Assembly: GCA_014898415.1 (NCBI GenBank) | Contig: RCTD01000001.1 | Location: 1 to 64,000, forward strand | From: Stromatinia cepivora | Taxonomy: Eukaryota > Ascomycota > Leotiomycetes > Helotiales > Sclerotiniaceae | Length of the DNA: 64,000 bases | Direction of reading: 5' to 3' | Shown here: one piece after another, positions 1 to 12,063 of the stretch | How the letters are laid out: every line of letters starts with the position of its first letter | Position numbering within the stretch: position 1 is the first letter of the stretch | The notes under the pieces: model-generated | Database searches by the model: none | What the model saw: only the letters and a program-made list of their open reading frames with translations | Told to the model about the DNA's origin: nothing | Position numbers and translations under genes: made by a program

Positions 1-3000
1 TTGGTTCCGAGATCTCGGATTTAGTGACAGACTTCTTACGGGCGGCTATGTAGCCATTTGCATGGGATGCTGTCGGAGTGGTTGATCGTGGCCCAATGGG
101 TGACGGATCAGTCAAAGAAGGTGTAGAGTTGACTGAGAAAGGGGTGACGGGTGATGGTCTAGGTGAAATACCAATTTCCAATGCATCACCGGTTTGAAGA
201 GCGTGCATATTCTGGAGTTCAAAATAACTCGAAGGTTGTGCTTTGCTGTTATTTCTGGGTCTTGACCCCATTGCTGGGGATGGGATAGGAGATGGGCGGC
301 CAGAAATCCCAGATGACAAACCTGGAGATGAACCTGGAGGAATACCTGATACGGTAGGTTTGAGCATGAGGCGGGCATTTTGAAGATCTTCCACAATACC
401 TTGACTTGAACTACCCGTTCCCTCGGCCATCGCTTTAGCTAGATCATCTCTATATCGGCCATTGCGGCTCTTGGATCGACCAGAAGCATCAGAACCTGAA
501 CGATCTCGAGAAGTACGGGATGCAGGTCGAGATCCAGAATAACTCGTACTTATACTCCCCTTACTTTCTCTGTTTGCATTCCGTTGTGAATGTGTCACTG
601 GTGGGGGTTTTCTCTCTCGACTTTGAGCTCTTTGACGCGGTGCGAAATTAGCAGATGCATCATCTGTTCCCTGCATGTGTCTTGTTTCATATGGACGCGC
701 TTGTCGAGGCTCATTAGGCCTAGGGTTGGACCAGTTAATTTCATTGAAAGCATCATCACCTTTCTGTTGATGTCTCATAGTCATTTGATGTTCACGATCA
801 CGTTGCGCATCTCTTCGAGCTTGACGGAAGGCCTTCAGCTGGGGTGGCGTTGAAGAAGTAGCGACATTCCGTAACATTTCCTCCTCTTCCTCCTTCCATG
901 AGTTGTCATCAATTCTTTGCTTAAATGGTTGAGGAGGTCCATTCTGTATGACTGGGCTACTGCCAATTCCGAACATTCTCATGGCTTTGGATTGGCCCGC
1001 GGCTTCCTTTTGCTTCATTGCCAATGCGCTAAGGCTGGCCTTAGTCTTCAATAGAACGGCCGAGCCAGGAGTGGGTGAAGCAATCTGGCGTTCGGGTTGG
1101 CGTTCAGCTTCAATCACTAGGCTCTTAAGATTTTCCTGAACCTGCTTTCGACGTTGAGCAAGCTCTTCTTTGAATTCTTGTCGCTCTTGTTGAGTAGCTG
1201 AACTTCCATCTCTATTGTGACGTGATTCCATCTCCTCTTCCCATGCGGCCTTTGGTATAGTTTCGGCCTCACTATCTGGATCCGTAGGCTGTACGGTAAG
1301 AGGTTCGATAACGGCAGTATTTACTTTAGCCAGAGGACTTATTGGGGTTTCATCCCAATCATTAATGTCCCAAGGGTTTCGTCTCTCACTATAATCCTGA
1401 GAAGGTTCTTCGATAGGATCGTAAGATACTTGTTGATTGAACCCAGATGCAGTGATGCCATATAGGGATGAGCTGTCACTGTCAGATCGCAAATGTGAAC
1501 GGACCATTCCACTCAAGCCCGGAAGTGTTGGAGAGTCGGTTGGAGGTTCACGCTCTCTTTCACCATCATCTGGTGGTGTGGTTTTGATCTCCAGAATCTT
1601 TGACGAGCTGGTTGGAGGCGCAGGTAGTGGCTGTTGTGGACCTTGAGTCGCAAGGGTAAATGGCTGATTTTCTGGATGCTGAGATTCATCAGGTCGTGGT
1701 GTCATTAATGGATCATTATGATTACGATATTTCAGATTGGGAAAGCTGCGGGGTTGAGGAAGTCCCCATGGTCGACTGATAGGTCCCTTGGCAGGAAACT
1801 CCGGTCTAGTAGGAGATGCTATTGAACGACTTGGAGAACCCATAAACGGTGCTGAAACAGTCTCACTTCCAGGAATTATAATTCGTTGTTGTTTCGGGGA
1901 TTGTAGCTCGGGAGCTCGATCTTTAGGAGGGAAATGTCTCTGGTTAGGATAGTTTTGTTGTGTTGCACCAGAATCGGTCCGAAGTCGTGGTCCAGGTTGT
2001 TGTCGTGGAACGAAAGGTCCTGGCGGGGAATGTTTTCTCGGAGGCGGTGTCTCTCCACCGTTGTTCATTTGAAATTGATTCTGGTGAGTACTGTCCTCAT
2101 CATGCTGTTGAACAGGCTTGATTTGCGCACCAGTCATCATAGCCTTGACCCTGTCATTGACTTGTGATGCTGGTGCCGCTTCATCATTTTCGCTGGCTGG
2201 AGGGCTCAAAGGAGGGTTTGAAAATCCGTATTGTGATTTGGGCTCCACCTCCAAGTGAGCTGATTTCGCTGATGGACCGAAGTCAAACCCGCTGATGGGT
2301 GACGGAAGATTATGACTAGGTGGTGGGCTTGCGGCACGCAAATTAGGCATACTACCTTTAGCAAGCACTGGCTTGCGGTCCCATTTGTCAGCTGCATTAG
2401 AGGAGGTAGCTGATGTAGGGGAATTCATTGCAAGTGGAGGTGTCTGAGCGCCCATACCACGTTGTCTAGTCAGGCTATCGATTCTGTTCATAGTTGAGTG
2501 TTGTTGATCGTGTACATGTTGATCCAAACCAGTTTCGTAGAGTCGGCGCATTTTGGGTGCAGATCTTTCCATACCGGAATTCGTTCCAGAGCCTCCTGCT
2601 GAAACTGGTGTATGAGATCCACTCAATGATGGGGAACGTTGTGAAGTGAAAGATGTTGCAGCTGTAGAAATTCTCGTGTTCACCGGCCCAGAGGAAGTGG
2701 TAGATGATGTTTCCCGGTTACGATTGTATCCAGTCGGTGGTGGGGAACCAGCTCTCGAGTGTTCTGCTGTCGATATATCTGCATTGTTGTCCTCATCATC
2801 GTTTCGCTCGTCCCATTGTTGTTCCTTTTCCTTCTCCCGTAACTTCTGGAAAGCGGATGGACTAACATCATTGTCATACAATACACGACCTCCTAAACCA
2901 TTTCCATCAGCCGAACTCTTGGAACCTGCGGGAATTTTATAAATCTTTTGACGGCCACCGAAAAGAACATTGCCCTCGCTTGGTTTTGGTCGACTCATAA

Positions 3001-3469
3001 TACTACCGGTATATATAGATTCGTCATCCGTTCCATAACCATCTGCGTATGCATCAACCTTAGAAAAGGTGAATGGTGGTCGAGCCGATCCGTGTATTGA
3101 CGATACCTCCGCGATGTCAGAAAGACCGTGTCCCTGGAACCCAAAGTCGATTAATTTCGAAGCTCGGTTAGGGAATAATACACTATCATCACTAGCTTTA
3201 CCAATCTTTGAAGTTGGATCATCTTGTTCTCGTAACATGGAAAACCGAGCTGATAATCCGTTCATCAACAGACTTGTTCGAAAGTCATCCAACGGCGGTA
3301 AGGCATTCTCAAGGTCCAATTCCACTTTTGGTTCCGGCTCTTCCTTCTTCTTTCCAAGTCTGAAAGTTTTCGATGATTTGACAGTTGGAGGGTGCTCGAT
3401 ATCGCTAGATGCTCGACTTGCCCCCTCTGCTGCGTCCTTGGCATCCTTCTTCTTGCGACTTCTAAACAT
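1..3469 (-). CDS. Uncharacterised low-complexity fungal protein (3' end outside window)
   Basis: One reading frame runs on the minus strand from an ATG at 3469; I translated about the first 650 residues and the last 30 without meeting a stop, and the frame is still open at base 1, so the C-terminus lies outside. The N-terminus is Lys-rich (MFRSRKKKDAK). A denser, conserved-looking block follows at about residues 50-190 (LENALPP, FRTSLLMNGLSARFSMLREQ, SDDSVLFP, then NVLFGGRQKIYKIP). After about residue 190 the protein is Ser/Pro/Gln/Asn-rich with a few acidic and coiled stretches, as in a disordered scaffold or regulator. I recall similar N-terminal blocks in uncharacterised proteins of filamentous ascomycetes but know no function. 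No signal peptide, membrane segment or enzyme motif was seen. No intron is needed in the part read. Confidence 0.8.
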   Translation of the reverse strand, partial: MFRSRKKKDAKDAAEGASRASSDIEHPPTVKSSKTFRLGKKKEEPEPKVELDLENALPPLDDFRTSLLMNGLSARFSMLREQDDPTSKIGKASDDSVLFPNRASKLIDFGFQGHGLSDIAEVSSIHGSARPPFTFSKVDAYADGYGTDDESIYTGSIMSRPKPSEGNVLFGGRQKIYKIPAGSKSSADGNGLGGRVLYDNDVSPSAFQKLREKEKEQQWDERNDDEDNNADISTAEHSRAGSPPPTGYNRNRETSSTTSSGPVNTRISTAATSFTSQRSPSLSGSHTPVSAGGSGTNSGMERSAPKMRRLYETGLDQHVHDQQHSTMNRIDSLTRQRGMGAQTPPLAMNSPTSATSSNAADKWDRKPVLAKGSMPNLRAASPPPSHNLPSPISGFDFGPSAKSAHLEVEPKSQYGFSNPPLSPPASENDEAAPASQVNDRVKAMMTGAQIKPVQQHDEDSTHQNQFQMNNGGETPPPRKHSPPGPFVPRQQPGPRLRTDSGATQQNYPNQRHFPPKDRAPELQSPKQQRIIIPGSETVSAPFMGSPSRSIASPTRPEFPAKGPISRPWGLPQPRSFPNLKYRNHNDPLMTPRPDESQHPENQPFTLATQGPQQPLPAPPTSSSKILEIKTTPPDDGEREREPPTDSPTLPGLSGMVRSHLRSDSDSSSLYGITASGFNQQVSYDPIEEPSQDYSERRNPWDINDWDETPISPLAKVNTAVIEPLTVQPTDPDSEAETIPKAAWEEEMESRHNRDGSSATQQERQEFKEELAQRRKQVQENLKSLVIEAERQPERQIASPTPGSAVLLKTKASLSALAMKQKEAAGQSKAMRMFGIGSSPVIQNGPPQPFKQRIDDNSWKEEEEEMLRNVATSSTPPQLKAFRQARRDAQRDREHQMTMRHQQKGDDAFNEINWSNPRPNEPRQARPYETRHMQGTDDASANFAPRQRAQSRERKPPPVTHSQRNANRESKGSISTSYSGSRPASRTSRDRSGSDASGRSKSRNGRYRDDLAKAMAEGTGSSSQGIVEDLQNARLMLKPTVSGIPPGSSPGLSSGISGRPSPIPSPAMGSRPRNNSKAQPSSYFELQNMHALQTGDALEIGISPRPSPVTPFSVNSTPSLTDPSPIGPRSTTPTASHANGYIAARKKSVTKSEISEP

Positions 3470-4487
3470 GATGCTCAGTGTCTCGCACTATGACTTTACT
3501 GCTCTCCAATCCTCAAGATATAACCCCAATTCTAATATGATTTACGAAGTTGCAAGCTTAAGTAAAAACTAGCGAGAGAGCTTCAAATCCTCGGCTTCAA
3601 TTATTGAGCGAATGTCGTTTATGTCGACTTGACGGATGGCAAAAAACTTTGACTCGAGATAAAGGACCAAAGCGTGAACGACAGGTAGAAAGTTGGGGAA
3701 GTTGGAAATGAGCTGTTTTGACATACAAGCATTAGCCTTGAGAGTTTAAGGAGTGTTTGGGGTAAAGGAATTCTCAGTGAACTACGCACGGAAGAAGTGT
3801 AATGGGTCGGGTCTGATCAGACGAAAATCGTGAGCAATAGCTAAGATGTTTCGTTTTGCAGCTTTTCTATTACCAATACTGATATCTTATCAGGATAATA
3901 AAACAACACAAATGGAGGAATATTATCGAAGGTTGTGCTTCAAATGTTGTAATGAATGTATTTGGGTGTTTCGATATCCCTGAGGAATGGAACTCGTTTC
4001 TCGGTGCATAGATTGAGTTGCATCAGAGTTTTGATTCGATGTTTGTCTTCGTCAATGTGCCGTTAATCAGTCGAATAAGTGACCTGCACAATTTGTATGG
4101 TATGAAGTTTCGAAATGGTACTTGGGGGACAAGATCATAAAGAACGTATGTTGAGTCGATGTTTTGAAAATCAAATTTGGATGTTGATAATCACAAATAT
4201 GCAAGTTGCTAGGTAGCTGGGACTTATTAATTCTGCAAAGGAATATGCCAATGAATGTATGCAAGTGAATTCTGTGCGGAAGAAATATCGTATCGAATTG
4301 TCGAAATATTATTACCAAATCCAATCTGCCTATGTCAAGTTTGCCTCTTCCCTTCAAGTCCAATTGCAAAGGAATAACCCTTTTGTGTTTCGACTTTTTA
4401 ACGTTTCTAACGTTTCTTTGAGGTGTGAATGTACTGACTGGTATTGTAAGGGTAAAATAAAACGAGCGTTGGTGTAGAAGGAAATAG

Positions 4488-4545
4488 CGAGTGAGTGAGT
4501 GAGTGAGTGAGTGAGTGAGTGGGTGAGTGGGTGAAAGAGTGAAAG
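4488..4545. repeat. GTGA tetranucleotide microsatellite
   Basis: About ten consecutive GAGT/GTGA units grade into GGGTGAGTGG and GTGAAAGAGT variants. The antisense reading gives a spurious THSLTHSLTH peptide. It lies about 1 kb upstream of the start of the minus-strand gene at 3469, probably in its promoter or 5' UTR. Confidence 0.95.
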
Positions 4546-4812
4546 AATGAAGGATTGATCGACTTGGTTGGACGGAAGAGAGCAAGAGAGGTAGGGGATT
4601 GTAAAAAAGAGAGTTCGCCGTTTAGTTTCTCTCTTCTCTCTCTCTGTGTATCTATCTCATTGAAGAAGAGCCAAGGTTTCCTGGTGGTCTGTCAAAATGC
4701 AATCCAATCAAATTGTTGATTTGATTTATCCGTTGTATGAATAAATTTAGAAGGATTGGTTCAATTGATGAAGTGAATCCATGCATTGCAGTTAGAACGA
4801 ACCACCAGTGAA

Positions 4813-4858
4813 CCTAGCTAATACCTAGCTAATACCTAGCTAATACCTAGCTACCTAG
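4813..4858. repeat. 11-bp tandem repeat, unit CCTAGCTAATA
   Basis: Three and a half head-to-tail copies of CCTAGCTAATA end in CTACCTAG. The unit contains the CTAG palindrome. Noncoding. Confidence 0.9.
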
Positions 4859-7800
4859 GTAATAAAATACTAAATGTAACCCTTTCATTTTCTCATGCCA
4901 CACCCCCTACCCCTCTCACCACATCCGAGTCAAATTCTACATTTTTACCTTTCATCAGATCTATCAAACCGTGGCCATACCCCTGATAGATGGCCTTCTC
5001 TTTAAATTATTGTTTACATTATTTCCATTTTATGACAACGCATCCAATAGCCCAGATAAATAAAAGAGATTGAAATATGTAATGTACAGCGGTAAAAAAA
5101 ATAAAAAATAAAAATAGTAAATTTGTGATACGACGTGGTGATGAGATGGGATGGGATATACTACCTATGAAGGGGGAGGCAAGACAGGTTAAGGTTTGTG
5201 ACAGCTAGATGAAGATGAGCTTACCGTGCATGCGAGTATAGATAGATGGCATCAAAGAGCGAGAGGTATGTTTATTCTAAGAATTTATTCTAACAATTTC
5301 TTCAGCAGTTAATAAGGTTTACCTAGATTTAATTCTTGTGCGAGTTGTGGAAGTGAAGCAGCGGCGTAGAATTGAAGCGAATCAGTAAGATGGCTCTCAA
5401 TAGAGATCTCTTAAAAGACTTGTCATACATATCCAAGTTCAACAGTTAATAAATCATAGAGATCTCCAATAGGAGGTCAACTAAACCCAATTTCTTTTAT
5501 CTTAGCATATCGTGAAAGTGCCGATTGACCAATCAAGACCGCACGGAGCGTGGGTCCATATACATCCATTGTATACAAAAGTCGGCAAAGAGGATGGGAC
5601 CCTGGGAAGATAAGCTTTCCTCTGTAACCGTACTCAAGTACAACTCCACTCCTGGATAAGTGGCGCGGCTAACCATTGAGATTGATTCCTGGAATTATCT
5701 AGTACATCAATTTTACGTGACATCAACGAATCGATGATAATATATCTGTCATTAGCTGTTTCAGGATTTTTGATTAATGGTAATTCAGTATCATTGTAAT
5801 CCAGTATATTATATATTTATTTACGTTTCTTCCCCCTCCCTTTCTTAAGACATTCTTGATCAGGGTTTCGAGCGGGTAACAAAAAAGCGAGAAGCTCATA
5901 TAATAATCTTCTGCATATTTATCTGTAAAAGAAGAGTAAAAGGATTGTGATGCTTGTGATGTTGGAGGTCCTGCTGCAAATACCTCGACTAAAAGTTTTC
6001 ATATGAGATGAACTCGAAAAGAAAATGAGGGTGTCAATCTAATAAAAAAGGGTTATACCTGGGAATTACTTTGAACATAATCTATGCACGGGACGGATTG
6101 TACCCGCGAGCGAATCAAAAGTCAATTGTACCTGAAAAATAACATTCCGGTACCTGACACTTGACCAATTTAAGATATGCTAAGGTTTTCTTTACTTCTC
6201 TTCTCAAACATGTCGCAACATTCACAATTCATCCAATCATTATTCTTTTCCAGGATGTACATAATCAATCACTGAGGTTTATTATAGGGGATGGTCATCA
6301 AGGATTAATAACCCCCAAAGTGCTGTCAATTGTATATCCGGCGATGAAGAAAAACTTTATACGAAACAAGAGCTCAAGAAACTATCTAGGGTTATTAGAA
6401 AATACTTTCGCGAAAATTATCTCTCAGACTCATCTAGCCAGCTCAGCTACCACATTCATTTCCAAAGTCCAGAATTCTACTTACTATTCTTTGGAGACTT
6501 TTACTGGGAAGATCGAAGTTAATATCATGAAACTATTTTGTCTAACTTTCATCAGAGCACGCACTCGGGAAGTGGATCTTATTGACTTCTTGTCTCGCAA
6601 ATCACCGGTTACTTTTTTTTTTTCCACCGCATTGAATTTCCTTGCTTCACTTTTTTTCCCGTCTTAACCACAGACTCACGAACTATTCATTTACAGCCTC
6701 GCTTTACAGCCGTTTTTGAGGACTGTTAACTTTCATCGAACAAATGCAAAACGCACTAGGGCTCAGAGCTCAGAGTTCGGACGAAATGCCAACGAGTAAT
6801 GGATACCTTCCTACCTAGCCCCTGGATCCTAGCGATATAAATCTCATCCACTCATAGGGCCAAGCCAAGCTTCCATAAAATTACCCAAACAAGTATCAAC
6901 CTCAAGGTTTAGAGATGATATACAGGTAGAATCTAGATATTTGTCATACGATATACGATGTCAAACTCTAATTCAGATTCTTACGATTCACGAACAATAT
7001 GAAACCGATACATACGCCATAACAGCCTTTTTTTCTAACTCAGCTCAAACCTTAACTCTTAAGCCTCAAGATCCAAGGCGAATAGAAAATTCAAGCCGAG
7101 CGATCTCCGTCTGTCTGCCAAGGGCCGGTAATAGATGTACTCCATAAGAGAAAGAATGAGTACAGTAGATAAGTCCCGCTGATCTAGGGCCCATATGACT
7201 AAGGTTCACAAAACCGCTCCTTTCCACAAGTGGTTATTACCTTATTTTAATCCCACCGCTCAGAATCATGTTAAGCTACCGGTATGACGATCACTCAGGT
7301 CTCTTTCACACCTCTGAACACGCCGTATGTACTCGAGAATATGCGAGCAGTAAAATGGACCGGCCGGGACAAAACTAAATGATGGAAATGAATCTTTCCC
7401 GACTTGGAGGAAAGAAATGACGTTTTGGAATCTCGATGAGCCCGATGCCTCGGATTTTCTCACAGACTATCTAAGTGCCCCTGGTTTATTGGTCCTTCTA
7501 GAAGTTTGGCAAGGCTACTTTCTCGCCCTTGCTACTCGTGGTAAAATGACAATATCAAACAGGGTTCCAAACTCCTATCCGATGTATGATGGTGGAAGGA
7601 AGGGATGGAAGTCAAAAGGTATGATCTGCGCGATGACACGCGTCAATGTAGACGATAAACGCACCCATTATATTTCTATCACTGCAGGTCGCCGCTTTAA
7701 TTCAACCACAGGAACTTTACAATGCGTTGAACTAACTTCTAGGTGCATGTATATGATGCAGGACATTGGGCGTGCATATCGATAGGCTTGCAGCAACTTC

Positions 7801-8702
7801 TCCATGGGGAAAGTCATCACATGCCTTTTTGACAAGACATCATATCGGGAAACTTTCACTAGATGTTCGATATGGCACTCTAGACTTCTCAACGTTATGT
7901 GGATATCTTGGGTCATGTATATCATGATTTAAAAAGGTGCCAAGTACCAAAGTACCTGCAGGGACCATTATCTGCCAGTATACCTAGTGGTAGAAGAAAT
8001 CAGGCCAATTGCATTGCATGATGGCGAGAGCGGGAAGTTTACTGGGATGGAGAACTGAACATCATTTCTCTAGCAGGGAGGTTAGATATATGTTCGATAA
8101 CGGATCATTGGTGGTAAATCCCTCTGCCTCTTGCTTTGAGTACGTTTGCTTTGAATATGCAATATCTTCTTCACATCTTCCAACCCCCACTTCATTATTT
8201 AGCTGCTTCATCAATTTTATTCTTCTGGCCCTGCCTACCTGTCTTTCTACTCATCTACGTACCTATAGAGCCTTCCAATATTCTGATCCCTTATCCACAA
8301 ATCCGTCACAAGCGGGACGTTGAAATTTAATATCACGCTGTAGTGCCCTAATTAAAATCCAAGGGTTGAGTCTACATACTCGTACGAACACTCGTACGAA
8401 TCTCGAACTCCCGTGGGCTCAATTATATGCTGTCATACCTCGTACAAGTGCTATTACATTAGTAGTCTTAAGGGGCTTGCATGTGCAAGTACTACGTCGC
8501 GAGTGTAAGTACTAAAATATATTACTTATGGGCTTGGTTTCAATTTGAGTGGTGAAGTGGAGTGGTTGAGATGGTTGAGGAGTAAGCTGGATTGGTATCC
8601 ATTGATATGGATAGGTGGATGCTTTTGTTTGGATAGACGTGGGCTAAAGGGATTGGGGTGAAACCTCGAAAGATAGGTCGCCTATAGAAGCTGTGTCAAA
8701 AA

Positions 8703-8792
8703 GTTTTGTTGCACATCTAAAACTCCTAGCTGTATCTGGATGAACTTGTCTAGTGTGAGACCAGAGGTTTTGTTGCATGTCTAGAATCCTAG
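8703..8792. repeat. Imperfect direct repeat (about 27 bp, 64 bp apart)
   Basis: GTTTTGTTGCACATCTAAAA followed by CTCCTAG (8703-8729) recurs as GTTTTGTTGCATGTCTAGAA followed by TCCTAG (8767-8792). Both lie in the gene-poor stretch with no associated gene. Confidence 0.75.
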
Positions 8793-10485
8793 GTTCCATT
8801 GAATTCGACTACGTAATTCTTCCGTCAAATTTGAACGAGCTACTGTATAAAACCTCCGATGAATTCTTTGGGTGAAGTGCTTTTAAATGCATTTTTAGGG
8901 TGTAAAGTTTGAAATATGCAACCAAACAATCCGTGAGTTTTGATGATTAGTGGCATATCAAGGAGTATTGTTGCACAACCACATCTCGAATTTGATGTTT
9001 GAATCTGAATTGGATTTAAGGACTTATTGACGTGTAACGGGAATTAACAAAGGTTCGAGTATTGAGAGCTGGCCAGGTAGCAATTCTGTTGGCAGTGAAA
9101 CCTGGAATTTTAGGAATGAATGGGTCGAAAGTTCTGGATTGATATGAAATTGGATAAGAGAAGAATCAGGAGAAGGAGGCATAGATTCTGGCAATGTCTT
9201 TGAGACGATTTTCTGCGGACTCACGGCCTTTTCCCCGCAGACAATATATGGACTTCGCCATTCATCTGACGTCTTGGTTGCGGCAAGAGCTGTATTGGCT
9301 AGGACGAGCGAACCTCTGATACTACACCTTGTTTTACTCGTCCTTAGATGTTGACTTACAAAGTCAATGTGTGGGAAACATGAGCATAACGACCAAAAAT
9401 TGCAAACAAAATATCCAAATCGTGGTTTTGGAAAAATAGCTATACTTGTGACGGCGAGGCTAGGATTAATTTACTTCAGTCTTGAGTTCCACTCCCTCGA
9501 TACTCCAGAATCTGCCTGGGATGCGACGGATTTTGGTGATGCCTTGTTTCGCGTCGGTGCGTTGCGACTTTATATATTGCATGAGTGAGGAGTTCGAATT
9601 GAAAGCTAAGAAGAATGCAATGAGAGGTCGAAACTAATGAGGTATAGTAAACCCATTGCCAGCCCTCGAGGTCACATCCTCCCACCGACTTTGTACACAT
9701 AGTAGCAAGACGAGAGTTTATCTCAGGACCTTTTTAACTGTATCTTTTAGAGTCACTCTTTCTCATGTGTATGTGACCAGCTTCTTGATTTCTTCAATAG
9801 ATTGATTGGGTTATTTGATGTATGGAAGATGAATCTACAGGGTGGATTATAATAAAAGACTGACATTTTAGCAATAACAACATACCGTATGATCTTTAGA
9901 AAAATTGACATCTTTATCTACGTAACCCAGTAAGATCATCTTTGTGAATGGAAGTAGGATCTCGAGTCCAAGCTGTACCTTCACAGAGTGGATTTCAGAA
10001 ATCTCTGCGCTATTTTGATAGAAAGATTAATGTTAGTGCCGACGGAGAAGACATCAAGTTCTGTAGCTTGGAGGAAATGCATGAAGATAGATTGTTGGCA
10101 AGATAGCTTTAATTCCTGGTGTGTTGAATAAGAACTTTTTGATGTGCTGATTGCTGGCTCGGAGGGTTCCAAAAGCATGATAGTGATAACAATAGAGATG
10201 GATGGTATTGATTTGCTCAACATCAAATAACTCGAATTGACTGTAGATTCGGATTACCAAAAATCTTCACAAGAGGTAAGTCTTACTACGCGTCCAATAT
10301 GGAGGGTACGTAGAGATCATTTAGCCCGTCAGAGATGATTAAGGACAGAGCTAAAAATATATATATATATCCTCCGCGTTCGCGTCGTCGCGCATCTTCC
10401 AATCTTCCCTCTTTCTTAATCCTTTCTACATCAATAGCAATCAACACAATCAATGCAACCCTAGTTCACTAGTAAGTAATTCATC

Positions 10486-11442
10486 ATGACCGATACGACA
10501 GATAAACAACCATTGGCTGTTGCGGACAGCAACATCCCAATCCCACCAGCTGCAATTCTCCCACCCAAATCAAAAGCCGCGGCTCCAACTAAAACCCCCG
10601 CATCTATAATCATATCTCTTCTCTTTACCTTCCATCCAAATCTAACGACGTAATTAGAAACCAGCTGCGGCCAGCAAACGCAAAGCTTCTGAGATTGAAG
10701 AACCGCAAGCCCTACTAGAAATTGATAGCGATGATGAAAGACTTCGAATGGTCGATCAGAATTGTGATCAAGTCCGTCGCAAATTCCGTAGTTTCCTCGA
10801 GACCGGCGAGATGAAAGTCACAGAGTTCCAGAAGAAGATCGGTGCCAATAGCAAAAGCTACGGTTCTTTCATAGGCCAAAATGGGAAATTCAAAGGCGAT
10901 AAGAGCAATGTTTACTACAACGCGTTTGCGTTCTTCAAAAAGAGAGAGTAAGCCACTCAAATGCGTGACTTCCGAAGCCATCGGACTCTTAACTAATATA
11001 AAATAGGCTACAAGGTGTGAAACCCCCAAAGAAGGCAAAGGTCAGTAAAGCCGAAGAAGAAAAGAAGTTCGATGTTTCCGCCATCAAGCTCGATGGAGAA
11101 TCTACCGCTTCCGTCCCTGTCTACGACAGCTGTGATGAAGTCCGTAAGAAGATATCCGCCTACCTTCGTGAACCTGGTGTCACCCAAGCTGCTTTTCTCC
11201 GAGAGATCGCAAAGACCTATCCTGAGGAAAAGAAAATCCAATCCAAAGTCTTGAATGATTTCTTGGGCAAGAAGGGTGCGACTGCTGGCAATACTAGTTC
11301 GGTATACTATGCTTCGTATGTTTTCTTTGAGAAACTTCGCCTTAGAGATGGAAAGCCAAAGAGTAAGCATAGAGAGGAAATGGAAAAGCAGTGGGCAAGC
11401 GAAGGTGGTATAGATACGAGGCTATTGGTGCCATGTCAGTGA
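10486..11442 (+). CDS. Protein with two DUF7726-type domains (C-terminus probably frameshifted)
   Basis: Exons 10486-10599, 10658-10947 and 11007-11442 encode 279 aa. After an Ala/Pro/Lys-rich leader there are two related domains, about residues 55-135 (CDQVRRKFRSFLETGEM, then NVYYNAFAFFKKREL) and 155-260 (CDEVRKKISAYLREPGVTQ, then SSVYYASYVFFEKLRL). I recall this C-E/Q-VR-K..YY.F.FF.K pattern as DUF7726, a fungal family often found in duplicate; the function is unknown, and the basic leader suggests a nuclear protein. Intron 2 is canonical (GTAAGC...ATAG). Intron 1 has no GT donor: the only phase-compatible join is ACC CCC|GCATCT...TTAG|AAA, a GC-AG intron. The annotated frame ends in an unconserved tail (DTRLLVPCQ), while the +1 frame from 11420 reads a family-like end; see findings. 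Confidence 0.8.
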
Positions 11443-11491
11443 AAGACCTGTCGAGGACAAGTATGGCAAAGTTTCGTTTTATAAAACCTAA

Positions 11492-12063
11492 GGACTCTCC
11501 GCGGGGTGGTGACTTTTGTACTACTTTGAAGTTGGAGGGTCACTCTGGCTTTCTCAATGTCTGTACTTTTTCGGGCGTTTGGCTTGGCCTCATTTTCGGA
11601 TTTGTTGGTGCCTGCCTGAATATGTACCACCGACCCCCCATATTGACATTGATAAAAGGATATTGCATTAATACTGGATTGTATAATATTTTGATTAAAT
11701 TGAGCAATTTGACTTACTTCTATTTTAAATTGAAAGATCATCTCGAAACTTTGTTTGAGATACGTATCCAGAAAGCCGTTCAGAGTATTGAGAAAGCCTC
11801 GCGAAATTGGCGTAGCTGAACGATATCAATCATGTATAATGCATGGATCGGTGAGCCGTTCCGTGTGCGGAGTAGCTTGTAGTCGCCTCTTGTATGTCTT
11901 TGGAGCATACGAGTGACAATAAGCACGAAAATCGGTCCGTCTCTTATGAAGAGGATATATATATTTTGACGTTTTTATTTCTAAACCATGATTTCTGTTT
12001 TATATTACATTTGTTTCCTCCTCTCAAAATACGATAGATACCGACCGGAGCAAGTCACCCGTC
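11492..12063. other. Intergenic region between DUF7726-type gene and GMC oxidoreductase
   Basis: Holds the 3' UTR of the upstream gene and the promoter of the GMC gene. An open frame at 11391-11819 in another phase has no homology I recognise and starts inside the preceding gene; I treat it as chance. No repeats seen. Confidence 0.6.

Larger units (their letters stand above)
3470..10485. other. Gene-poor 7.0-kb intergenic stretch
   Basis: No ORF here has fungal-protein character. The longest (6161-6667, plus; 4067-4585, minus) lack plausible starts or consist of microsatellite. The 3470-4650 part is probably promoter and 5' UTR of the minus-strand gene. Visible structure: a GTGA microsatellite (4488-4545), an 11-bp tandem repeat (4813-4858), a direct repeat at 8703-8792, two TCGTACGA palindromes near 8381-8400, and a TA run near 10355-10370 just upstream of the next gene. 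The composition is A+T-rich with many homopolymers. Small RNA genes or decayed repeats could be present but I cannot show them. Confidence 0.6.

Noticed and set aside
4067..4585. 172-aa minus-strand ORF
   Set aside because: Its N-terminal part is translated GTGA microsatellite (THSLTHSLTH) and the rest has no recognisable content.
6161..6667. 168-aa plus-strand ORF in the gene-poor region
   Set aside because: It begins at TTG, has ordinary random composition for A+T-rich DNA, and no motif or splice context supports it.
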